Source: Polynucleobacter sp.
GTDB taxonomy: Bacteria > Pseudomonadota > Gammaproteobacteria > Burkholderiales > Burkholderiaceae
Direction: 5' to 3'
DNA length: 9,166 bases
Assembly: GCA_023253245.1 (NCBI GenBank)
Contig: JALRHB010000050.1
Coordinates: forward strand, 1 to 9,166
Shown: piece by piece, positions 4,998-9,166 of the stretch
Position numbering within the stretch: position 1 is the first letter of the stretch
How the letters are laid out: each line of letters starts with the position of its first letter
Notes under the pieces: generated by a model
Told to the model about the DNA's origin: nothing
Databases searched by the model: none
Seen by the model: the letters and a program-made list of their open reading frames with translations, nothing else
Position numbers and translations under genes: made by a program

Positions 4998-5684
4998 TTA
5001 CTTAGAAGCTGTGGCTCTTGGATCCGCAGAAGTCTCTAGAGCGACACGCACAACCTTCTTAGCCATTGCTACAAAAGATTCGACTGAGCCGCCACCAGTT
5101 CTAAAAGATTCGCCTTGGATTGTTACCAATCCTTCACCAATGAGCTCTTTAGTTTGGCTATCAGTAATTTTGCTCTCGACTAACATTGCTGGAGTTTTAG
5201 AGTTCACACCACCAGCATAAGCAGCTGCATTCATGGCCAGACCAATTGGCGTGAAATTCCATGGCTGCAAGCTATCAGTTGAGCTCTCTGCACCAGTAAT
5301 GCCCACTGAAATACGCGCTACACCAGGTCCTGGTTTGTTCACAATTTTGATGTTACCCCGGCTATTAACGGCATCAACCATAGAGTCTTGCAAAGCGATT
5401 TGAGCTTGACTAATTGCCTCAGGCGAAATAGCTTTCGTAGCATTTTGATTCAAATAAATGGGATCCAAGATCACCGCAGTGTATGACCCAGGATTAACAC
5501 CGGCCTTGCGATATCTCCAAATGCGCGTATCTGGCTCACTGGTTGCCATTGGGACCAATAGAGAATAATTTGGCAAGAATCCCGATTTAGGCATAGGTTG
5601 GCTCGCTAATTTTGGCGTGTTGCTACATGCAGCCAATAGCGCAGTCACAGAGATTGCTGCGACTAAAGTTCCTATTTTTTTCAT
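4998..5684 (-). CDS. DUF3313-like outer-envelope lipoprotein, 228 aa
   Basis: Lipoprotein with N-terminal signal MKKIGTLVAAISVTALLAAC; lipobox LAAC puts the lipidated cysteine at 20. The next residues, Ser-Asn, give no obvious inner-membrane retention signal, so outer-membrane anchoring is likely. The early block SGFLPNYSLLVP (34-45), RYRKAG, then YTAVILDPI (68-76) resembles DUF3313 proteins, whose function is unknown. A Gly-rich run (TGGGS, 196-200) lies near the C-terminus, followed by an amphipathic helix. The ATG at 5684 has a good SD, GAGGG. It is followed closely by the EF-hand gene and preceded 95 bp upstream by another small lipoprotein gene on the same strand. Only a weak promoter-like TTCGTA-16-TAATAT is seen in that gap. 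The lipoprotein call is secure; the family assignment is likely. Confidence 0.85.
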   Translation of the reverse strand: MKKIGTLVAAISVTALLAACSNTPKLASQPMPKSGFLPNYSLLVPMATSEPDTRIWRYRKAGVNPGSYTAVILDPIYLNQNATKAISPEAISQAQIALQDSMVDAVNSRGNIKIVNKPGPGVARISVGITGAESSTDSLQPWNFTPIGLAMNAAAYAGGVNSKTPAMLVESKITDSQTKELIGEGLVTIQGESFRTGGGSVESFVAMAKKVVRVALETSADPRATASK

Positions 5685-5779
5685 TTGCTATCCCTCATAG
5701 TGGTTGAACTACATATATTAGCTTTTAGGCTAGTTTTACGAATCATACCTCGTTGAGCTTATCAAGGCATTTTTACTAC

Positions 5780-6127
5780 CTAGGGCGCTGGGCAAGGCAT
5801 TAAAGCACCAGACTTTTGATGCAAGCTGGGCTTGCACTCGGTTGATACAGAAATGGGTTTCACGGGGATTGCTTGGGAAGAGATCTGGGGGTGCGTGGCC
5901 AGCTCTGGGGATGGGGTCAAAGCTTTGGTGTTGAGCGCTGGGATGGATTTATAGAATTCTTTATCTGAACCCGGGCAAGGCATGAGTGCACCCGTCTTTG
6001 TGTTAACAATCGATTTACATTGTGGGTCTGCCTCTAAGCGTGCCTGCAACTTATCCGATGTACATCCCACTAAACCTAATAGGCTAACCAGGAGAAACAG
6101 ACCATTTATTAATAAATTATTTTTCAT
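5780..6127 (-). CDS. Small lipoprotein with duplicated Cys/GALMPCP motif, 115 aa
   Basis: Not recognised as a named family. Residues 1-21 (MKNNLLINGLFLLVSLLGLVG) plus C22 form a lipoprotein signal (LVGC). The mature part holds two copies of one pattern: C37, 14 residues, C51 within GALMPCP (46-52); and C98, 14 residues, C112 within GALMPCP (107-113). The second copy ends the protein. A Pro/Ser/Thr-rich linker of about 45 residues separates them. Each Cys pair could form a disulfide loop in the periplasm. An ATG three codons upstream (6136) is also possible, but neither start has an SD; I chose 6127 because a TAGAAT element ends 7 bases before it. It lies upstream of the DUF3313-like gene and is divergent from the CMD-family gene. 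Confidence 0.75.
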   Translation of the reverse strand: MKNNLLINGLFLLVSLLGLVGCTSDKLQARLEADPQCKSIVNTKTGALMPCPGSDKEFYKSIPALNTKALTPSPELATHPQISSQAIPVKPISVSTECKPSLHQKSGALMPCPAP

Positions 6128-6134
6128 GCAAATC

Positions 6135-6140
6135 ATTCTA
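6135..6140 (-). promoter_or_regulatory. -10-like element 7 bases before the small-lipoprotein start
   Basis: TAGAAT on the minus strand (6140-6135), then 7 bases, then the ATG at 6127. With normal -10 to +1 spacing the message would begin at or next to the AUG, which would make it leaderless and explain the missing SD. No -35 is visible. Confidence 0.3.
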
Positions 6141-6210
6141 GGACAAACACTCTCTCAATAATAGTGGCAATATAGGGTCATTTACCACTTACAAAACAAT
6201 GAGGAAAACC

Positions 6211-6588
6211 ATGAATAAAGAGGCATTTGAAAAAGGCTTAAAAACCCGTCGTGAAGTATTAGGCGCAGAGTATGTCGATAATTCCATCAAAAACGCAGAT
6301 GCATTCAACATGCCCATGCAAGAGCTCGTTACAGAATACTGCTGGAATGAAATCTGGAATCGCCCTGGTTTAGATCGACGCACGCGTAGCATCATTAATT
6401 TATCGATGATTACCGCATTAAATCGCCCTCATGAGCTCAAGCTACACGTCAAGGGCGCAATTAATAACGGTCTTACTAAAGAGGATATCCAAGAAATCTT
6501 TTTACAGACGGCGATTTATTGCGGCGTGCCCGCAGCAATTGATAGCTTTCGGTGTGCCAAGGAAGTTTTTAAAGAGATGGGTATATAA
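6211..6588 (+). CDS. Carboxymuconolactone decarboxylase family protein, 125 aa
   Basis: CMD-family protein of the PcaC type. PcaC decarboxylates gamma-carboxymuconolactone in the protocatechuate branch of the beta-ketoadipate pathway. Visible family features are EYCWNEIWNRPGLDRRTRSIINLSMI in two parts (42-66), HELKLHVKGAINNGLTKEDIQEIF with the conserved His79 (74-97), and YCGVPAAIDSF (103-113). There is no CxxC, so it is not an AhpD-type peroxidase. The length matches PcaC. The ATG at 6211 has the SD GAGGAAAACC just upstream; an in-frame ATG at 6199 overlaps that SD and is rejected. No other protocatechuate genes are nearby, so the true substrate is open and a generic CMD role is safer. It is convergent with the GST gene (9-bp gap), with no terminator seen between. 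Confidence 0.87.
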   Translation: MNKEAFEKGLKTRREVLGAEYVDNSIKNADAFNMPMQELVTEYCWNEIWNRPGLDRRTRSIINLSMITALNRPHELKLHVKGAINNGLTKEDIQEIFLQTAIYCGVPAAIDSFRCAKEVFKEMGI

Positions 6589-6597
6589 GCCGATAGC

Positions 6598-7206
6598 TCA
6601 ATCATGCCAGCTGGGGTACTTGTGCATCACCGAGAGAAATAATTCAGATTGCAATTGTTGGTCTAACCAAGATTGCAAATGCCCCAGTGAAAGACTGTCA
6701 AATCTGTACCGGTCAACCATTGCAAACTGCCGAATGAATGGAAAGATCGCGACATCAACATAGGACAGCCTACTGCCCATTAGATACTGTTGCTCTTTGA
6801 GGGCCTTCTCTATGGGCAGGAGCATTTCCTCTAATGCTCTTTGGAGCACCTCTTCTTGTTTGAGTTCTGGATGGCGATTGGGGTACTTATATTGATCAAG
6901 CAAGACCTTAAAAGGGCCATCATTGCGCTTAACCCAAGCTTGAGCAACTTGCTCATCGACTACCGCCCATCCCTCAGGATCGGACTGAGCTAAAGCCCAA
7001 CGCATAATGTCCATGCTTTGCTCAAGGACAAAACCAGCAGAAGCGAAAACTGGAACGGTTCCCTTCGGAGAGATTGCCAACATAGATTGTGGCTTATTAC
7101 GCAGTTCAATTTCTCGATGCTCGTATTTAATGTCGGCGTACTTTAATGCCATACGAGCACGCATGGCATACGGACATCTTCGATAAGAATACAAAATTGG
7201 CAACAC
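6598..7206 (-). CDS. Glutathione S-transferase family protein, 202 aa
   Basis: GST-fold protein: thioredoxin-like N-domain (about 1-80) then a helical C-domain. The motif YSYRRCPYAMRARMAL at 6-21 carries Cys11 in a CPYA context, as in Cys-type (omega/GrxB-like) GSTs rather than Tyr or Ser types. The cis-Pro pair V51-P52 is present, and EQS at 62-64 sits where the glutathione-binding ES motif is expected. The helical N-cap pattern S148-Y-V-D151 is present. It may act in thiol transfer or deglutathionylation; the substrate is unknown. The open frame extends back to 7293 inside the permease gene, but family alignment demands a start near 7206. The only candidates there are GTG (7206) and TTG (7203), without an SD. 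The stop of the upstream TauE-like gene lies 5 bp before the GTG, suggesting translational re-initiation. Confidence 0.87.
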   Translation of the reverse strand: MLPILYSYRRCPYAMRARMALKYADIKYEHREIELRNKPQSMLAISPKGTVPVFASAGFVLEQSMDIMRWALAQSDPEGWAVVDEQVAQAWVKRNDGPFKVLLDQYKYPNRHPELKQEEVLQRALEEMLLPIEKALKEQQYLMGSRLSYVDVAIFPFIRQFAMVDRYRFDSLSLGHLQSWLDQQLQSELFLSVMHKYPSWHD

Positions 7207-7211
7207 TGAAT

Positions 7212-7976
7212 TTACATAAGCTCGTGGTAGTACTGAATACTCAAATTCACTAGCTCCAACATAATTACCGCCACTAAAAAGCGGAATGTCCAAGCTTTAG
7301 CCAATGGATTTAATGACAGTCTTGCACCCAAAAAAGCCCCTAAGATACTACCAAGCGCCATTAATCCACCAACCTCCCAGTTAACTTCCCCTTTGATCGA
7401 AAATGAGACCAATGCAATCATAGAAGTTACAAGAATGGCTAAATTCTTATAGGCATTAGCCTTTACCAATGGCAAATGGACAAAAGCAATTAGCGCCAAC
7501 AACATATAAGTTGCCCCATCTAGAACGATGAGACCGAGCCAGAAACCTACAGCAAATAGAACAAAATGCTCAAAATACCGAAAACGCTCACCCTCTTCGA
7601 ATTCTTTTTCAATTAACTTCTTTAATCCAGAAAAGATCAAGAGAAATGCACACAGCACTGCAATAGTAATGAGAAGCTTTACATCTCTTTCGGGCATATA
7701 TTCTGCCAGTGCTGATCCAGCAATACTTCCAATAGCCGTGGGAGTCAGAATCTTAAAAGCCAACCTCCAATCGATTACACCGGCGCGCAAAAAAGTAATA
7801 GAGGCAATAAATGCACCAACCAATACTGGCACACGATTAGTAGCATTAGCCATAGATGGGGCGAAACCCATGAAGATTAATAGAGGCAGAGTAACTGCTG
7901 AACCACTTGAAGCAACAGTGTTAAGAAAACCACAAACCAACCCGGCTCCAACAGCAATGAATAACTCTATTGGCAT
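7212..7976 (-). CDS. TauE/SafE (sulfite exporter-like) family permease, 254 aa
   Basis: Inner-membrane transporter of the TauE/SafE family, whose members have been linked to export of sulfite, sulfoacetate and other organic anions. About eight hydrophobic segments form two related halves. Half 1 starts with GAGLVCGFLNTVASSGSAVT (10-29) and TLPLLIFMGF; half 2 has FAVGFWLGLIVLDGATYMLL (140-159). ATNRVPVL (45-52) and KANAYKNLAIL (170-180) are the equivalent loop motifs in each half. The ATG at 7976 has an AGGTG SD 6 bases upstream. The GST gene follows within 5 bp, so the two are co-transcribed; pairing with a thiol enzyme fits sulfur or thiol metabolism, as inference only. A 13-bp palindrome lies upstream. 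The substrate is unknown. Confidence 0.9.
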   Translation of the reverse strand: MPIELFIAVGAGLVCGFLNTVASSGSAVTLPLLIFMGFAPSMANATNRVPVLVGAFIASITFLRAGVIDWRLAFKILTPTAIGSIAGSALAEYMPERDVKLLITIAVLCAFLLIFSGLKKLIEKEFEEGERFRYFEHFVLFAVGFWLGLIVLDGATYMLLALIAFVHLPLVKANAYKNLAILVTSMIALVSFSIKGEVNWEVGGLMALGSILGAFLGARLSLNPLAKAWTFRFLVAVIMLELVNLSIQYYHELM

Positions 7977-7993
7977 TAAGCACCTAATTCGTT

Positions 7994-8006
7994 CATTAAA
8001 TTAATG
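7994..8006. repeat. 13-bp palindrome upstream of the TauE-like gene
   Basis: CATTAAATTAATG is perfectly symmetric about its central A and lies 18-30 bp before the permease start. It overlaps a weak -10-like TTTAAT on the minus strand, with TTCTTA 18 bp further upstream. It could be an operator, but its AT-richness makes chance plausible. Confidence 0.3.
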
Positions 8007-8034
8007 TGAGTCTACTCCTAAGAAATAAATTCCT

Positions 8035-8058
8035 AAAAAATAGCTTTAAATAATTTAA
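8035..8058 (-). terminator. Weak terminator after the tRNA pair
   Basis: On the minus strand, just past the tRNA-Arg CCA end, TTAAATTATTTAA (8058-8046) can form a short AT-only stem, followed by TTTTTT (8040-8035). The position is right, but the stem is weak. Confidence 0.35.
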
Positions 8059-8064
8059 GAGAGG

Positions 8065-8141
8065 TGGCCTGCCCAGCAGGAGTCGAACCTGCGACCTACG
8101 GCTTAGAAGGCCGTTGCTCTATCCAGCTGAGCTATGGGCAG
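8065..8141 (-). tRNA. tRNA-Arg (anticodon UCU), 77 nt with encoded CCA
   Basis: A full cloverleaf can be drawn. The acceptor pairs CTGCCCA with TGGGCAG. The D arm is GCTC/GAGC, the anticodon stem ACGGC/GCCGT, and the T arm GCAGG-TTCGACT-CCTGC, with discriminator G and genomic CCA (8065-8067). The anticodon loop CTTCTAA gives TCT at 8105-8107, reading AGA and AGG codons. It follows tRNA-Pro on the same strand after 49 bp and is probably co-transcribed. No direct repeat or integrase suggests use as an attachment site in this window. Confidence 0.97.
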
Positions 8142-8190
8142 ATGTTTGCTGGGATTTTCTCTGTATTTAGAAACAAATAAGGAGGAAAAG

Positions 8191-8267
8191 TGGTCGGAGT
8201 ACAAGGATTCGAACCTTGGACCCCCTGCTCCCAAAGCAGGTGCGCTACCAGGCTGCGCTACACTCCG
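8191..8267 (-). tRNA. tRNA-Pro (anticodon UGG), 77 nt with encoded CCA
   Basis: Full cloverleaf: acceptor CGGAGTG/TACTCCG (one G-T pair), D arm GCGC/GCGC with the AGCCTGGTA loop, anticodon stem CCTGC/GCAGG, T arm CAAGG-TTCGAAT-CCTTG, discriminator A and genomic CCA (8191-8193). The loop TTTGGGA gives anticodon TGG at 8231-8233, which can serve all four Pro codons if U34 is modified. It is the first gene of the two-tRNA unit. Confidence 0.97.
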
Positions 8268-8278
8268 ACGGAATCAAT

Positions 8279-8308
8279 ATTCTACACTGAGAAGGCTTCT
8301 AGGGGCAA
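8279..8308 (-). promoter_or_regulatory. Candidate promoter of the tRNA-Pro/tRNA-Arg unit
   Basis: On the minus strand: TTGCCC (8308-8303), 18-bp spacer, TAGAAT (8284-8279). Initiation would fall about 4 bases before the mature tRNA-Pro 5' end. The spacer holds a small palindrome, AGAAG-C-CTTCT. It shares the 60-bp divergent gap with the His-rich protein gene. Confidence 0.5.
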
Positions 8309-8314
8309 ATACTG

Positions 8315-8320
8315 TAAGAT
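8315..8320 (+). promoter_or_regulatory. -10-like element 7 bases before the His-rich protein start
   Basis: TAAGAT (8315-8320), 7 bases, then ATG at 8328. There is no SD in ACCGCCC and no good -35 (AAGGCT at 17-bp spacing). The spacing suits a leaderless message. The same layout occurs before the small lipoprotein gene. Confidence 0.3.
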
Positions 8321-8327
8321 ACCGCCC

Positions 8328-8693
8328 ATGGTAGCCTCATTTTTAAGCACTAACAATAAACGATTCCGAGGATGGATTGCCCTTGGTTTTCTGTTATCTA
8401 GCTTAATCGGCACCCACTGGATTGGCTTTGCACACAGCATTAATCACTCTGGCATTCATGCTCAAAGTACTGATTTAAGTAGTCATGAGCAAAGTCCTAA
8501 TGCACAACATGGGTCGAGCACCTGCCATCTTCTTGATGCTCTGACTCTCGCTGGTTTCATTGCGTCAGATAACGATACGTTTACCAGTAGCAATTTTTCT
8601 GGCATAGCGTTAAATGTTTCTAACTCGTATAGAGCCGAGCGTACCCTTGTTGGGCTTTATCAATCCAGAGCGCCCCCTACTTTCACTCTATAA
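8328..8693 (+). CDS. His-rich DUF2946-like small membrane protein, 121 aa
   Basis: One hydrophobic segment or uncleaved signal at about 15-35 (GWIALGFLLSSLIGTHWIGF), then a His-rich stretch with H36, H40, H44, H53, H61 and H67. CHLLDALTLAG follows at 66-76, and the protein ends in YQSRAPPTFTL. The Cys-His before a short hydrophobic stretch and the terminal RAPP resemble DUF2946 proteins, which often sit near heavy-metal genes; this family call is tentative. The frame is open back through the tRNA-Pro complement to 8190, but that part is antisense tRNA, so the ATG at 8328 is the credible start, although it has no SD. A TonB-dependent receptor gene begins 87 bp downstream on the same strand. 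A role in metal sensing, buffering or hand-over for that receptor is inference. Confidence 0.72.
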   Translation: MVASFLSTNNKRFRGWIALGFLLSSLIGTHWIGFAHSINHSGIHAQSTDLSSHEQSPNAQHGSSTCHLLDALTLAGFIASDNDTFTSSNFSGIALNVSNSYRAERTLVGLYQSRAPPTFTL

Positions 8694-8705
8694 GTCTTCT
8701 AAAAA

Positions 8706-8724
8706 ACCAAACGATTTGTTTGGT
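8706..8724 (+). promoter_or_regulatory. Hairpin between the His-rich gene and the receptor gene
   Basis: ACCAAAC (8706-8712) and GTTTGGT (8718-8724) form a perfect 7-bp stem with a GATTT loop. The following AATTTGATTT is T-rich but not a clean T run. It might act as a partial terminator or processing site that sets the ratio of the two products. Confidence 0.35.
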
Positions 8725-8780
8725 AATTTGATTTATCTCGCCGCCCTCAAAGGATGCGCGAATTTGAGTGAAAGAATGCC

Positions 8781-9166
8781 ATGTACCCAATTAATAAGAG
8801 TGTGACTAGGCACAAGCTGGTTTACATTCTCGTTTCAAGCTTTGTTAGCGCGAGCACTTTAGCTCAATCCGAAGCTTCATTAGAAGTAACCGCCACTGGG
8901 TCACAAGAGGCTACTCAAAGTATTTTGACGCCAACAAAGATTTTGCAGGGAGATGAACTCCTCAATAAATTAGGCAGCACTCTTGGGGCTACCATTGCTA
9001 ATGAGCTTGGCGTATCTGCAACAGGATATGGTACTGGATCATCTCGCCCAGTCATTCGCGGTCTAGAAGGTGCCCGTGTGCAAATTTTACAAAATGGTCT
9101 ATCTGTTGGCGACGTATCAAACATCTCCCAAGATCATGCTGTTGGCAACAATATGCAAAATGCCCA
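8781..9166 (+). CDS. TonB-dependent outer-membrane receptor, ZnuD-like, N-terminal 128 residues (partial)
   Basis: Start of an outer-membrane, TonB-energised uptake channel. The signal peptide is about residues 1-28 (LVYILVSSFVSASTLA core, cut near ALAQ-type STLAQ). A TonB-box-like EVTATG lies at 35-40. The plug domain starts at about 50, with LGSTLGATIANELGVSAT (64-81), SSRPVIRGLEGARVQILQNG (87-106) and DVSNISQDHAV (111-121). The final motif, xSxDHA, is characteristic of the ZnuD-like zinc receptor group, so metal uptake is the leading idea, but the barrel is outside the window. The ATG at 8781 has only a weak SD (GAAAG); a GTG at 8802 is the alternative. The His-rich DUF2946-like gene directly upstream supports a metal role. 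The frame is intact to the window end. Confidence 0.9.
   Translation, partial: MYPINKSVTRHKLVYILVSSFVSASTLAQSEASLEVTATGSQEATQSILTPTKILQGDELLNKLGSTLGATIANELGVSATGYGTGSSRPVIRGLEGARVQILQNGLSVGDVSNISQDHAVGNNMQNA

Noticed and set aside
6199..6210. ATG at 6199 as start of the CMD-family protein
   Set aside because: It overlaps the SD (GAGGA) that serves the ATG at 6211.
8065..8267. tRNA genes as an integration site for a mobile element
   Set aside because: No integrase, no duplicated tRNA 3' end and no compositional break seen in this window.
8190..8327. Upstream extension of the His-rich protein through 8190
   Set aside because: This part is antisense to tRNA-Pro and gives the familiar spurious GFEPWTPCSQS-like translation of tRNA complements.
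8915..9124. 69-codon minus-strand ORF
   Set aside because: Shadow of the TonB-receptor plug coding region, whose frame is well supported.

Overview
The gene set and order point to a betaproteobacterium of the Burkholderiales with moderate-to-low GC and tight gene packing; Polynucleobacter or a close relative is the best guess. This rests on the aroC / CBS-pair / YihY / WrbA / DUF2069 neighbourhood, the lysine-alanine H1-like protein and the tRNA-Pro(UGG)–tRNA-Arg(UCU) pair. No species was verified by search, and no mobile element, CRISPR array or prophage was seen.

Layout. (1) 1-1822, minus: a likely yihY – CBS-pair – aroC transcript, with aroC cut by the window edge. (2) 1853-2857, plus: wrbA and a DUF2069 membrane gene, divergent from yihY with almost no intergenic DNA. 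(3) 2858-3249, plus: a 62-aa orphan gene with its own candidate promoter, a 5' UTR hairpin that covers the Shine-Dalgarno, and a terminator. (4) 3250-3638: the only long non-coding stretch, ending in a promoter. (5) 3639-4726, plus: an H1-like Lys/Ala pentad-repeat protein followed after 26 bp by a class I-like polyphosphate kinase 2. (6) 4728-6127, minus: three small envelope proteins, namely an EF-hand protein, a DUF3313-like lipoprotein and a lipoprotein with a duplicated Cys/GALMPCP motif. (7) 6211-6588, plus: a carboxymuconolactone-decarboxylase-family protein. (8) 6598-7976, minus: a TauE/SafE permease and a glutathione S-transferase, closely coupled. (9) 8065-8267, minus: two tRNA genes. 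(10) 8328 to the end, plus: a His-rich DUF2946-like membrane protein and the start of a ZnuD-like TonB-dependent receptor, probably a metal-uptake unit.

Most of the window is ordinary housekeeping and accessory content. The items most worth a second look are the H1-like/PPK2 pair (nucleoid protein next to polyphosphate metabolism), the SD-sequestering leader of the 62-aa gene, the duplicated Cys motif lipoprotein, and the His-rich protein beside the receptor.
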